Shown: positions 48,357 to 59,244 of the stretch, piece by piece
How the letters are laid out: every line of letters begins with the position of its first letter
Numbering within the stretch: the first letter of the stretch is position 1
The notes under the pieces: model-generated
What the model was told of the DNA's origin: nothing
What the model saw: the letters and a program-made list of their open reading frames with translations, nothing else
The model's database searches: none
Position numbers and translations under genes: made by a program
Assembly (NCBI GenBank): GCA_949152475.1
Contig: OX424555.1
Span: forward strand, 63,903,977-63,967,976
DNA from: Terebella lapidaria
Taxonomy: Eukaryota > Annelida > Polychaeta > Terebellida > Terebellidae
Direction: 5' to 3'
Length of the DNA stretch: 64,000 nucleotides

Positions 48357-49224
48357 GATACAGAGTTAAAGGCTTTTCCATGACATTCTACAACATATGC
48401 ATTTGCGTAAACAAAAAAAGTGTGCGGTATGCGTTTTTTCCGGGACTTGGTCTCTCAATGATGACAACAAATCAGCGTGCTATACAGCTAAAAAGGATGA
48501 AGTTTCCAAATATAAGCTTTTTGGTCAAGGCACATGATTATGCGATTTTAGGCCTGTGGATGTAATTATTGTATCGATGGACCAAACAAGCACTGGAGAT
48601 ACTGCGGTTTAGGTCATGTTACCACCGTGTCCGTGTTTTCTCAAAATCACTACACAGGCCACAATTTCGCATACATTATTTTATACTTCAACTGGGTTAT
48701 TGTGTGATTAAATGTGATTGGCTATTGATTTTCATGGTGATCAGTCACTTCTTCACAATATCCTAACTAAATATGGTGAAGATATTAAAATGGGTATGAA
48801 ACATTACTAACGTTGGTTGTTTGTACAGTATGTTGTGATTTTGAGTTGAACATTAGAAGACCGTTTGAAGTAAACAATGGTTTTAAAGACCTAGTAGCAT
48901 GCTGATGAAAGTGCTTTTCATTTAGTCTATTATGAATAGTTTTCAGTGAATTCGAACGAATTTTACAAATACAATTAATGGGTTTCGAGATATTGATCCA
49001 AATAGGCACTCCTTCCGTAATTTGCCGAAGATTTTGATCACGATTTTAGTGTGGGTCACGTGGTTGGTGACGTCAGTTGAGGCAGACTTGAAAGTACATG
49101 TAGCCAGCAAGGTAAACTGCATGTCGCATATTCATTCCCCTGGAGTATGTTTGACAATTCAAATGAACGGGAGAGATAGCGGCATTATGGCATTTCTTGT
49201 CTTGATATTTAGAATCAGTACTAT

Positions 49225-49377
49225 TTATTCACCCGGAACGGAGGTTTGTTGAACAGCAGGATGTCCAGTATTTGCTGGTATTAGCGTGTTTTCATTTGAA
49301 TCTAATGCATTTTGGAGTGGTTTTCCATCTTTCAGCTGACCGCCCAAATTACGTATTTTACGTTTTTGGCCAGCCAT
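49225..49377 (-). CDS. 50-codon small ORF in the right fold-back arm, function unknown
   Basis: It starts MAGQKRKIRNLGGQLKDGKP and ends in VPGE followed by TAA. The upstream frame is open to 49509, adding 44 residues that are not clearly protein-like. The copy in the left arm keeps the same length and stop but has one nonsense codon. The ORF follows a TGACGTCA site about 25 bases upstream. It could be a first exon of the element's lost transposase or a chance frame. Confidence 0.25.
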   Translation of the reverse strand: MAGQKRKIRNLGGQLKDGKPLQNALDSNENTLIPANTGHPAVQQTSVPGE

Positions 49378-49608
49378 CGAAACACTTTCTGCCTCAACTG
49401 ACGTCACGATTACGGAAACTGCCGAAGTTATTTTTTTCATCGGCATGAGGAGGCGATTGCAATACTGGCTCAATATAATCGATAACATGTCGCTGTTATT
49501 AATTACCAATTAACGCGAACATCTATTTTATCACCAAATGTTCACAATTGCTTTATCTGGACATGAATAAAACCATATAATGGTACCTTGCTACTATGAC
49601 TTTAATAC

Positions 49609-51189
49609 AGTTCATTTTTAAAATGGGGTGTAAGATTTGAAGGATTTTATATATAGTCTATACTAGTATTGAAAACTTATAGGATGCCTTATTTGACTTT
49701 GAATTTGACCTTGCATCACCTTCAGAAGAGACACTGACGATCTAGTGAAACATGGAATATTTGATGTTTAGCATATTTCATGTTTTTCTATGCTATGTTC
49801 AACGACCATTCTGTCAGACTGCATGACAAACGAGCGATGATTAGGTGTGTGATGAGAAGAAACAGCTTTGTCATTGGCAGGGACAAAATGTCTTGTTGAT
49901 ATGATTACAAGGCCTCTCAAATTAGTTCCTTTGAACTGTACTGGAGGCCATGAATGGTGTAAATACTAGCTACTCGGGAGCCCATGAGTTATGGAGGGAT
50001 TTGTGAGAATGTCAAATGACCTTGGTGCAGGTTAACTCCAACTGAGACCAAAATTAAAAAAATATCATGACGTGGTATTATTTGTTTTGTGATATGTTGA
50101 TTTTCGGATCAAATTATCTTGCCGCATTGTCGAACAAGCGCAATCATGTTCATCCACGATCTTGATGGACCAATATTTTAGTACTGAGTCGGTGAAAAAA
50201 ATTCGTCCTGAACTCAACTCTTTTGATTACGCAATGATATCCATGACGACAGTGGCATCCGAAAAAAACACAATTTGTTCATAGAGGATGTACGGGACCC
50301 TGTTCAAATTTTCCATGACTCACACATGACAATGACTTGGCTAATTGACATCAGTGTTGAGCACTACGGACTGCCACAGTGAAAGTATTACGTATATTAT
50401 TGACGTTACCAGTGACAGCCATATTGCGTTGACATACACATATTCATACTTTTCCAGCGAAAAAAGTCTTGTTTCGCGAATTTCCAAGGGTCATCAACAG
50501 ATGACGCATCAAGATATTTCATGACATGCATAGTTTTTGGAAGATGATCAGTATGGAGAGGTGAATCTTCCTTGGTGATCCACAATTTTGACATACAATG
50601 CTTTCTCCTCCTTTCCTCAGGCTGTTCTGTTTATGGTCCTTGGTTACCGAATGTTCCTGCAATGCACATGGCTTAAAGTTGGAATCAATTTCAAAATCAG
50701 CCAAATTTAGCATTCTTGTTTGTAATCCAAACTTGAAAGTACATCTCGAGATAGTCGGGAATATATAGGAAATATGCACAGTTCGACAACAGATACTTAG
50801 AAAATTGCCGTTAATCGTGTATGAAAACAGCGGATAGAGAATGGCCTGTCCACATTGCCGGTTGCCACAGTATCTAGACAAATACCAATGACGTCATGAG
50901 ACCGTGTGTAGAACTCGCCCGCAAGGCGGGCCGCTTTAAGGAAAAAAAATGATGCGAGATTGACTAGCTCGAATTTGATACTTGATTTGGCAACTCAATT
51001 TAGGCACGTAATACACATTTTCAGATCCAAATGTGTACGATTTCTCATTTCATAGAAAAAATAAAGCTACCGCAGAATAAATTTTGTCAATTCTAAAAGT
51101 GATTATAACTTTAACACTGGAATTTGCTGTTACACATTGTCACATATAACATTTTATACTAATCAATTGCAAGTCCGTTTTATGTGTAC
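49609..51189. other. Intergenic DNA, no gene recognised
   Basis: Overlapping minus-strand frames at 50406-50881 lack motifs. Nothing else was identified. Confidence 0.4.
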
Positions 51190-52870
51190 TCTCAGCTGTG
51201 ATGGCATTTTCGTTTTTCTTATCCTGGATTATACCATGTACGAGGTATTATTGCCATCGTGATCTCGACATTCACAGTGCAGGTACAACTCAACTATCGA
51301 TTAATCTGTCGATAGTTTGATCTTCTGGATAATATTAAGCAAGTAGGCTTGCTGATCGTGAAGCGTGTCATACGAAAGTCAACTTCGGTATCCTCGTGAC
51401 TGAACTTGAAAAATAGTGCTCTTGATCACTTTCTAATCTGAATTTGACCAAATGGTCAGAAATTGTGGTTTACCTTTGTAGGGCAATGTGGAGGACATGG
51501 AACATAATTATTATGATTTGTTTTAACAGCTACGGTATCGAAATTACCAGACAGACGAATTGCGCTGGTAATAATACATCAAACATTGTTGACCTGTCGA
51601 TCTTTTCCAGTAATGCTGCCGTTTTGACCTTTTGAAGTCATGAAACATTGATGACATCTCTTCCAAGAAGTATCCTATGAGTTTACTCTTTGCAGCTCAA
51701 ATTAGGAAGGAAAACATAAGAAGTTTCAACGGCGCAAATGGCTCAAAGCGCATTATAACTCGATTGCGGATTCCAAAATTGGTCGGTGACCATTTGTTGC
51801 CAACGCAGCATACTTCATCACTGTCCTCCGTTACTAGTGCTTTGGACGAAACTGGAGGTGTCTTACAAGATGTCCCCGCTCTAGAGAACAGGCTCAAGGT
51901 TCTCGACTGTAAACTTGACTCTTGATATTCTCTCATTTAAGATGTAGAATAATATTCTCCTTATCCGCAGTTGATTTCCTTGTATGTCACATTTCTTTCC
52001 TGGTGGATGAGATTTCCTGGTAGTCGAGGATATTTCAGTTCTTTTTTATATGGACTCCCACCTGTTCTGGCATTTTCGTTGTTCTCATCCTCGACTTTAA
52101 CATGTGCGAGTTATTATCGATACCGTGATCTCGAAATTCACAGTGCAGGTACAACGACTATCGATCATTCGATTTTTGTGTAATATCACCAATTTCCCCA
52201 ATTTTGGGGGTGGAAATAAAATAAATGAATAAAAATTACCTGGAGGATTGGTGATCGTGAATCGTGTCATAAGAAAGTCAAATTTGGTAGTTTGGTAGTT
52301 GACTGTACTTGTAAAATAGTGCTCTGGATTATTTTCTGATCTGGATATGAATATTAGCAATGACATGCGAATTGCAGTGGTAATAAGTTCATGTTTAATC
52401 CAACATTGATAACCCAAAGCGTTAAGAGTCCTGAATATATCTCTCTCTTCCAGTAATATTGCCGATTTCACTGTTTGAGGTCATGAAACATTGATGACGC
52501 CTCTTCCTAAGAAGTATACTGGGAGTTTACTCTCTGCAGCTCCTAATGAGAAGGGTAGTTTCAGTAGCGAAAATGGCTTAAAACACATTATATCTCGAGT
52601 TAGGATTTCAAGCTATTGGTGACCATTTATTACCAAAGCAGCAGGTTTCATCATCACTGTCCTCAGTTACTAGTGCTTGGCACAAAACTGGAAGTCTGTT
52701 GCCAGATGTCCCCGAAACAGGCTCTAGGGTCTCAACAGCAAATTTGACTCTTAGTAGTCTGTCCTTTGAGATGCAACATGATTTTCTCCTTATCTGCAGT
52801 TGATTTCCTTGTGATGTCACCTGTCGTTCCTGGTGGATGAGATTTCCTGGTAGTCGACGAGGATGATAAT
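51190..52870. repeat. Diverged tandem duplication, unit about 830 bp
   Basis: Blocks of 51190-52050 recur in order at 52070-52870. Examples are GGCATTTTCGTT, TTCACAGTGCAGGTACAAC, GTTACTAGTGCTT, AGTTGATTTCCTTGT and GGTGGATGAGATTTCCTGGT. On the minus strand both units encode ALVTEDSD followed by CC and GNKWSP, so an old reading frame may have been duplicated, but neither unit is open throughout. Confidence 0.75.
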
Positions 52871-53010
52871 CAAGTTGATTTTCTCTCCAAGAAGGCTTGC
52901 AAAGGTGTTGTGATGTTGCCAATTTCCTGGGTTTAGGTTCGATGGTTTGCTGTCAGGCTTGGTGAGAGCTGCGAACTGGTGGTGGCCTCATGGCTGAAGG
53001 GATAAATTCG

Positions 53011-53235
53011 TTTCGGATTTCTAAATCATTTTCACAGTTGTATATTAATTCCATGAGGTGTACAGTAGAAACAACTACATTTAGAGCACACTGTCTGCCC
53101 CTGATGACGCCAGTGTGTCTTTTGATAAATTATTTGGTCGGGCTTTGTTTCTGTTGCAAAATGTTGTATTTTACGTTTGTTATTGGAATCATCGGGATTT
53201 ACTGTTTTGGTGGTAATAGATTGATACTTTCATCC
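53011..53235 (+). repeat. Interspersed repeat family A, copy 5
   Basis: It begins GTTTCGGATTTCTAAATC, lacks the TTGGGCAG block, and continues through GAGGTGTACAGTAGAAACAA to GGTGGTAATAGATTGATAC. Confidence 0.8.
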
Positions 53236-53299
53236 CTGTCCCCTTAAAGGACGCAAGTATGTTGGATGTATTGTATATCAGCTGGCACAATCAGTCATG

Positions 53300-53690
53300 C
53301 TATATCTTGTAATAGACAACCCAGAGTTGTCAGACATGTACGTCTTGCACTCAATGTAGTAGACTGTCTTCACTGTTCCCAAAAACCCTGCTGTGTCAAG
53401 TGGGGTGTATGGGGTGGCAACACAACCAGAAGTGTGCACTCCACCTGTCACTGTTGGATCTTCCGAGCACTGTCCACAAGCAATCACACCCCAGGTCGGT
53501 AATTTCTACTCTTATAGCTTGTGTGAATCCTGTAAATCAAGCTCTACCACCCTTCATCATCTTCAAGGGCAAACATGACAGAGTATGGAAAGGTGCCACT
53601 CCAGGAATGCAGGTTACTCATCCGTGTTGTTGGATTCATCAACAACCACTTTCTGGAGTGCTCACTGTTGAATCCGGATTCACCAAAATT
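53300..53690 (+). pseudogene. Decayed pogo/Tigger-like DDE_1 transposase fragment
   Basis: Across two to three plus-strand frames the translation recalls the middle of a DDE_1 transposase: a TVPKNP-like block (about 53370), GVATQPEVCTPPVTVGSSEH (about 53415), then ALPPFIIFKGKHDRVWKGA (about 53545-53600) and PGMQ-THPCCWIHQ. The PPFIIFKGK and PG...GWI order is the family signature. Frame changes and absence of the N-terminal helix-turn-helix and the other catalytic blocks mark it as dead. Assignment is from pattern only. Confidence 0.5.
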
Positions 53691-53799
53691 GTATATTTGA
53701 CAGAGTTTTACCAGAAATTTATGCTCTTTTATTATGGCCTTGAGACTAGTGTGGTAGGAATAAAATAGGGTTACCCCTCTGCTCGTGCCAAGGAAAGGG

Positions 53800-54501
53800 G
53801 TCAAGGTTTTCTCAACCTAAATGCTTGCCAGCGCTTTATGAAAATTTTAAATTTGTATTGTACATATGTTCAATCATATTGATTGCTGTTATAAAAAACT
53901 AGTCACTAGTCACCATAAATCACCGATGTGTGATACATGTACATACACAATAGGCAGTTTTGTTCCCCCAGCAATTAACGCCGTGACTGGTAACTAATAG
54001 ACAAAACAACCAGGCACTTAATGCAGATTCACGGCGCTATTGATTGTTAAAAGGCATGTTTATTGCTTTCTATTTAGTCACTGCATTATGCATATACCTT
54101 TTACTTTCTCCATATCCGCATGGAATATGAGGTCTGTAATACAATACAGTACGGACAGTAATTAACTTGCTTGTCTTTCGATTTCGTTCAACATGTTCAT
54201 TGATCGGTGATCGTTATACTCAGCAGGTACGCGTAATAAACACGTGATCATATTCTGGTTCTGGTTTCTTTCCATTACACCGTATGAGAATTAATGGGCC
54301 TATCCTCATAGAGCAAACCAGGGATACCTCAGTGATATGAGGTCACGATGAAGAGGTCACGATGCCTGAAAAGTATGAAATTTGGCCATTCCCGCCGGTC
54401 ATTCGCCAAGCGCCAGAGGGTCATCTGTGACACTCGAGCAACAATTGGACATCGGGGAGACGTCGATGGGGGCATCAGGAGAAAGCCCTTCACGTGCCCT
54501 T
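53800..54501. other. Intergenic flank of the Gypsy insertion
   Basis: No gene is seen. The last five bases, CCCTT (54497-54501), are one half of the target duplication of the element that follows. Confidence 0.5.
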
Positions 54502-54658
54502 TGTAGTGTAGTAATCACGCAGTTCGTATTTTATGTTGATGTGTTGAACGAGATAATTATTGACGGTTCGGAAATGATAGACTCGATCGGTACTTCCGGT
54601 AGCGAATAGAAGTTCTGAAAACGTGTTCATTGTTATATTCGAGTCAATAAACATTACA
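54502..54658 (+). repeat. 5' LTR of the Gypsy element
   Basis: It runs from TGTAGTGTAG to AAACATTACA, 157 bp, identical to the 3' LTR. It contains AATAAA at 54646-54651, near the end, a poly(A) signal in the R/U5 position. The termini are TG...CA as usual. Confidence 0.93.
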
Positions 54659-54661
54659 TTT

Positions 54662-54675
54662 TGGCGACGAGATGG
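54662..54675 (+). other. Primer-binding site
   Basis: TGGCGACGAGATGG starts three bases after the LTR; the leading TGG complements a tRNA CCA end. The gag ATG (54672) lies inside or immediately beside this site, so the untranslated leader after the LTR is almost nil. The tRNA species is not assigned. Confidence 0.75.
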
Positions 54676-55832
54676 CAGAATCTTTGCCTACATTCCCTCG
54701 TTTTGATGTCAGTTACGATGCTGGTGACGTCGCTGTCCGCTGGAAAAAGTGGATCGCCCGCCTGAAAAATCTGATGCTGGCTGTCAACATCGATGACGCT
54801 CGCAGACAAAAAGCACTGCTGCTGCACTATGCTGGCGAGGAAGTTCACGATATATTTGACACTCTGGCAAATACTGAAGCCGCAGACGGTGAAAATGCGT
54901 TTGACAAAGCAGTAACAGCCCTGACGGCACATTTTGCGCCAAAACAAAACAAAGAATTTGACATCTACAAGTTTCGTCAAGCCTCACAGCAAAAAGGTGA
55001 AAACATATCACAATTATGCACTCGCTTGAGGCAGTTGGCCACAACTTGTGACTTTACAAACACTGACGCAGAAATAAAGAGTCAAATCATTCAGCAGTGC
55101 TCCTCAAACAAATTGAGAAGAAAAGCCCCGTCAGATCCAGACATGACTCTTCCCAAACTCCTCGAAATTGCCAAAACCATGGAGGAGACCGCTGTACAAG
55201 CCAAAGGTATTGAATCACATACCGAGAGAACCAAGAGTGTCAACAAGCTCTCTCAAAGTTCACAGAGACATGGACAGAGACACCCCCAAGCAAGCTCACA
55301 CAAACCAAACAGTGTTAGTACCAAACACAGAAGCGCTCACAGTAACAAAACAACCTCAAACAACCTGTGCTTCAACTGTGGACAGTCCTGGCCACATGAG
55401 GGTGGTCAACAGAAATGTCCAGCGAAGGGACATGTGTGTGAAAACTGTGAAATGAAAAATCACTTCGGGTCATGCTGTCAAAATGTACCTGAAGGACAAC
55501 AAAGTCGTCAGACACTCCACAAACGCAGAAGACATAGACGGAGGAATCCAAATTCGTCTGTAAGGAGAGTCAAGGCAGAAAGTACAGAATCAGACAGTGA
55601 TGAGTACGTATACACACTCCACCTCAATACACTGGGGAAGTCACTGGGGCACACAAACTCCAAGCGTCCCACATTCGCAGTCACCGTGAACAGTCAAACA
55701 CTCACACTCACAGCTGATACTGGGGCAGAGGTGAACGTGATGGATGAACGGGACTTCGCAAAACTGTCCCCACGTCCAAACCTGGAAGCTACAAACTCCA
55801 GAATATTCCCATATGGTTCAAAAAGCCCTTGA
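54672..55832 (+). CDS. gag: Gag plus N-terminal protease of the Gypsy element
   Basis: 386 codons. Residues 1-200 are an alpha-helical capsid-like region (RWKKWIARLKNLM, EEVHDIFDTL, FDIYKFRQASQ). Residues about 233-269 contain a Cys/His cluster ending in a standard CX2CX4HX4C knuckle (CENCEMKNHFGSCC), which binds nucleic acid in the particle. A basic linker follows. Residues about 348-352 are the aspartic protease active site DTGAE, so the protease begins in this frame. The frame closes at TGA 55830-55832, while pol continues in the -1 frame. Confidence 0.9.
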   Translation: MAESLPTFPRFDVSYDAGDVAVRWKKWIARLKNLMLAVNIDDARRQKALLLHYAGEEVHDIFDTLANTEAADGENAFDKAVTALTAHFAPKQNKEFDIYKFRQASQQKGENISQLCTRLRQLATTCDFTNTDAEIKSQIIQQCSSNKLRRKAPSDPDMTLPKLLEIAKTMEETAVQAKGIESHTERTKSVNKLSQSSQRHGQRHPQASSHKPNSVSTKHRSAHSNKTTSNNLCFNCGQSWPHEGGQQKCPAKGHVCENCEMKNHFGSCCQNVPEGQQSRQTLHKRRRHRRRNPNSSVRRVKAESTESDSDEYVYTLHLNTLGKSLGHTNSKRPTFAVTVNSQTLTLTADTGAEVNVMDERDFAKLSPRPNLEATNSRIFPYGSKSP

Positions 55833-58786
55833 AAATTAAAGGAACTTTTCAAGCTGATGTTCGGTACAAAGAAACACAAACGAGCGAGAAGTTCTATGTC
55901 ATTGGAGGCTTCGGTGGATCTCTGCTCAGCTACAACGCATCGTTAAACCTCCAGCTCATCAAGATTATCCAACAGACATCAGTGGAGCATGAAAACAGTA
56001 ACAATGACTTCATCACCAAGTTGGTATCTGAACATAGAGAGCTATTCACAGGGCTTGGAAAGCTAAAGAACTTCAAAGTCAAGCTACATATCGACTCAGA
56101 GGTGCAACCTGTTGCGCAACCCCACCGGCGAGTTCCATTCCACGTCAGAAAGCAGCTACAGGAACAGCTAAAGCGGGATGAAGAACTCGGAGTGATCGAG
56201 CGAATCGAAGGACCAACGCCGTGGGTATCTCCGCTGGTCGTAGTCCCCAAACCAAAAAATCCTGACCAGATCCGTGTCTGTGTGGATATGCGACATCCAA
56301 ACGAAGCTATCATGAGAGAGAGGCACATCACGCCAACCATCAATGAACTGGTGAGTGACCTCAATGGCGCATCTGTGTTCAGCAAATTAGATCTCAACCA
56401 AGGGTACAACCAACTGGAACTTGACCCAGAATCAAGGTACATAACAACCTTCTCGACCCACCTAGGCCTGTGGCGGTACAAGCGACTGAATTTTGGAGTG
56501 TCAAGTGCCGCAGAGGTGTTCCAAAATGCCATTCGCCAGACTTTGACTGACTTGCAAGGCACAATCAACATCAGTGATGACATCCTGGTGTATGGGTCAT
56601 CACAAGAAGAACATAACAAGAATCTGAAAGCCACTTTTCAGCGACTCAGTGAAGTTGGCCTGACACTGAATGAAAGCAAGTGTGTGTACAACAAAACCAC
56701 TCCAGAATTCTTTGGACATGTGTTCTCAAAAAATGGCTTGTCAGCTGACCCAAAGAAGGTACAAGCTATTGACAACATCAGCACGCCAACAAACACAACT
56801 GAGCTCAGAAGTCTGCTGGGCATGCTCAACTTCTGCTCCAGGTTCATTCCAGGGTATGCAGCTCTAACCCAGCCGCTGCGTGACCTCACCAGAAAAGGTG
56901 CCCCGTGGAACTGGACCTCGAAATGTGAGGCCGCACTGAAGTCACTAAGAGACTCACTGAGTGCTGCTCCAGCCCTTGCATATTTCGACACCACAAAGCA
57001 CACAGAGCTCTACGTGGACGCAAGTCCCATCGGATTAGGTGCTATACTAGTCCAGAGAAATGCCGGGGACAAAAACCACAACATCATTGCATATGGAAGC
57101 CGTGCTCTCACACAAGTCGAACAGAGATATTCACAAACTGAAAGAGAGGCACTTGCAGTGATCTGGGCCTGTGAGCACTTTCACTTGTACATCTATGGGC
57201 AGCCAATAGTGATCTACACCGATCATCGCCCCCTGGAGTCAATCTACGGAAACCCAAACCTGAAACCTCCTGCGAGAATCGAACGCTGGACTCTCAGACT
57301 TCAGCCCTACAATGCTAAAGTGTGCTATCGACCTGGCTCAGAAAATCTGGCTGACTTCTTATCGCGACACCCCTGTGTATCCACCAAAGTAACATCTCGT
57401 GAAGAGAAGGTGGCAGAAGAATATGTGAACTATGTTACGACAAACGCTGTCCCAAAAGCCATGAGCGTTGACATGATCAAGCAAGAAACTCTACGAGATC
57501 CAACTCTACAAGCTGTCAAAGGAGCTATACTCTCCGGCAAATGGCGCCTGCCACAGTCACATGACGTAGATGCAGATGCATATCGACAGTTTGAATGCCT
57601 CAAAGGCGAGCTCACAGTGTCCCAGGAAGGAGACATGATACTCCGTGGATATAGACTGGTGATACCAAAAATGCTACAACAACACGCCATCCAGTTAGCG
57701 CATGAAGGACATCAAGGTATCATCCGGACGAAAGCCCTGCTCAGACAGAAGGTGTGGTTCACTGGGATCGACAAAATGACAGAACAAGCAATAAAGTCTT
57801 GTATTGCCTGTCAAACAGCAGTCCCAGAAACAAAACGTGAACCGTTGAGGATGTCAGAACTACCACAATGTGCTTGGGAGCAAGTCAGTGTTGATTTCGC
57901 AGACATCCAAACTGGACAATACCTCCTTGTATTTATGGATGACTACTCACGATTTCCGATAGTTGAAGTTGTCGGATCAACATCCGCAAGCACAGTGATA
58001 CCCAAAATCGATAAGGTATTCTCAGAGTACGGAATCCCCAAGGTGCTTCGATCAGACAATGGACCTCCATTCCAGAGCCGAGACTTTGCGAACTTTGCAG
58101 AAACTCTAGGATTCCACCACAGGAAAATTACACCATACTGGCCCAGAGGCAATGCCGAAGTAGAACGGTTTATGTGCACGTTGAAGAAGGTGATCAAGAC
58201 ATCGATCAGTGAACAAAGAACCTGGCGAAAGGAAATGCATCAATTTCTGCGAAACTACCGCGCCACACCTCATTGTACGACAAATCAGTCACCATCACAC
58301 CTCATGTTTTCACGACCATTCAAGGTAAAACTTCCCGAAAAACCTGGAGACTGTTCGACGAGGAACCAGGAAGAGCTAAGGAAGCGTGATCGAGTCCAAA
58401 AGGAAAAGATGAAAGCACACTCGGATGCAAAAGTGTATGTCAAACCCTCAAACATCCAAGTAGGAGACACCGTCCTTGACAAACGCACCAGAATGTACTC
58501 AAAGGGACAGACTCCGTATGATCCAAGACCATGCAAGGTCATCAAGATCAAAGGATCGATGATCACTGCAGAAAGGGGTGACAGTTCAACAGTAACAAGG
58601 AATTCATCGATGTTCAAGAGGCTGGATCTCCAGGACATCTCAACACTTGATGACTCAGACGACTCAGACGACTCATTGCCGGAAAATGAGCCACAGGTTG
58701 TACCTGAGCCTGATGTTCCTCCTGCTCGTCGGATTCAGAGAGATCGTCACAGACCCCGCTACTTGGATGATTATGTTGAACATTGA
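55829..58786 (+). CDS. pol: Pol polyprotein (protease C-terminus, RT, RNase H, integrase)
   Basis: About 985 codons in the -1 frame relative to gag. There is no ATG at the overlap (the first codon counted is TTG), so expression needs a ribosomal shift, or the element carries a one-base lesion. From the overlap: residues 1-45, rest of the protease; RT with KLDLNQGY (Asp188) and ISDD (Asp250-251) in place of YVDD; RNase H with YVDAS (Asp397), TERE and TDHRPL (Asp465); integrase zinc module with H625/H628 and C658/C661; catalytic triad Asp689, Asp743 and Glu779 with 35 residues between the last two. An acidic Asp/Ser repeat (about 940-949) precedes the C-terminus. No internal stop is present. 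Confidence 0.92.
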   Translation: MKIKGTFQADVRYKETQTSEKFYVIGGFGGSLLSYNASLNLQLIKIIQQTSVEHENSNNDFITKLVSEHRELFTGLGKLKNFKVKLHIDSEVQPVAQPHRRVPFHVRKQLQEQLKRDEELGVIERIEGPTPWVSPLVVVPKPKNPDQIRVCVDMRHPNEAIMRERHITPTINELVSDLNGASVFSKLDLNQGYNQLELDPESRYITTFSTHLGLWRYKRLNFGVSSAAEVFQNAIRQTLTDLQGTINISDDILVYGSSQEEHNKNLKATFQRLSEVGLTLNESKCVYNKTTPEFFGHVFSKNGLSADPKKVQAIDNISTPTNTTELRSLLGMLNFCSRFIPGYAALTQPLRDLTRKGAPWNWTSKCEAALKSLRDSLSAAPALAYFDTTKHTELYVDASPIGLGAILVQRNAGDKNHNIIAYGSRALTQVEQRYSQTEREALAVIWACEHFHLYIYGQPIVIYTDHRPLESIYGNPNLKPPARIERWTLRLQPYNAKVCYRPGSENLADFLSRHPCVSTKVTSREEKVAEEYVNYVTTNAVPKAMSVDMIKQETLRDPTLQAVKGAILSGKWRLPQSHDVDADAYRQFECLKGELTVSQEGDMILRGYRLVIPKMLQQHAIQLAHEGHQGIIRTKALLRQKVWFTGIDKMTEQAIKSCIACQTAVPETKREPLRMSELPQCAWEQVSVDFADIQTGQYLLVFMDDYSRFPIVEVVGSTSASTVIPKIDKVFSEYGIPKVLRSDNGPPFQSRDFANFAETLGFHHRKITPYWPRGNAEVERFMCTLKKVIKTSISEQRTWRKEMHQFLRNYRATPHCTTNQSPSHLMFSRPFKVKLPEKPGDCSTRNQEELRKRDRVQKEKMKAHSDAKVYVKPSNIQVGDTVLDKRTRMYSKGQTPYDPRPCKVIKIKGSMITAERGDSSTVTRNSSMFKRLDLQDISTLDDSDDSDDSLPENEPQVVPEPDVPPARRIQRDRHRPRYLDDYVEH

Positions 58787-58981
58787 GTTAAATGTGTTGA
58801 ACGTTGGTGATGAACATGTTTGAAATTTGATCAGGTTACATTGAACGATTTTGATTATGTCGACTTTGATGATGCTTATGTTTTTTTAAAATTGATAAAC
58901 ATTGACCATTGCTGATGCTTATGCTTTTTAAAAATTTATGATGTTTGTGATATATGCCATGACATAATATATGTTCTAAAT

Positions 58982-58991
58982 GAAGGAGGGA
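58982..58991 (+). other. Polypurine tract
   Basis: GAAGGAGGGA directly precedes the 3' LTR; it would prime plus-strand DNA synthesis. Confidence 0.85.
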
Positions 58992-59148
58992 TGTAGTGTA
59001 GTAATCACGCAGTTCGTATTTTATGTTGATGTGTTGAACGAGATAATTATTGACGGTTCGGAAATGATAGACTCGATCGGTACTTCCGGTAGCGAATAGA
59101 AGTTCTGAAAACGTGTTCATTGTTATATTCGAGTCAATAAACATTACA
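58992..59148 (+). repeat. 3' LTR of the Gypsy element
   Basis: 157 bp, base for base identical to the 5' LTR by eye. It is followed by the second CCCTT target copy. Confidence 0.93.
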
Positions 59149-59244
59149 CCCTTCAGATTTGTGCATATCGTATGGCTACCGAGCAAGTATCGGTAGGGTA
59201 TGGTGCAGTCTACGGCACATTGTTGGTTGTCTGGTCTTTCTTAC

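Larger units (their letters stand above)
45127..49608. mobile_element. About 4.5-kb fold-back element with long inverted arms
   Basis: Left arm 45127-45850 and right arm 48886-49608 are reverse complements over about 720 bp with scattered mismatches. Shared blocks include TTAAAGTCATAGTAGC, GTGACGTCAGTTGAGGC, TAATTTGGGCGGTCAGCT and ATGCTACTAGGTCTTTAA. Each arm has two TGACGTCA sites in opposite orientation. The left arm's inner 118 bp is tandemly doubled (about 45729-45846 and 45852-45974). The interior holds a family-B MITE copy, a degenerate DR1-satellite copy and a short palindrome, all apparently nested insertions. No transposase was recognised. Confidence 0.8.
54502..59148 (+). mobile_element. 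Ty3/Gypsy LTR retrotransposon (Mag-like), young insertion
   Basis: A 4647-bp element with identical 157-bp LTRs, a CCCTT duplication on both sides (54497-54501 and 59149-59153), a primer-binding site, gag with zinc knuckles, protease-RT-RNase H-integrase pol and a polypurine tract. The order RT, RNase H, integrase places it in Ty3/Gypsy (Metaviridae). The short LTRs, the two-part CCHC region and the absence of an env gene resemble the Mag lineage; a phylogeny would be needed to confirm. Identical LTRs imply recent insertion. Confidence 0.93.

Noticed and set aside
55930..56634. 234-codon minus-strand ORF inside pol
   Set aside because: Shadow of the RT coding frame.
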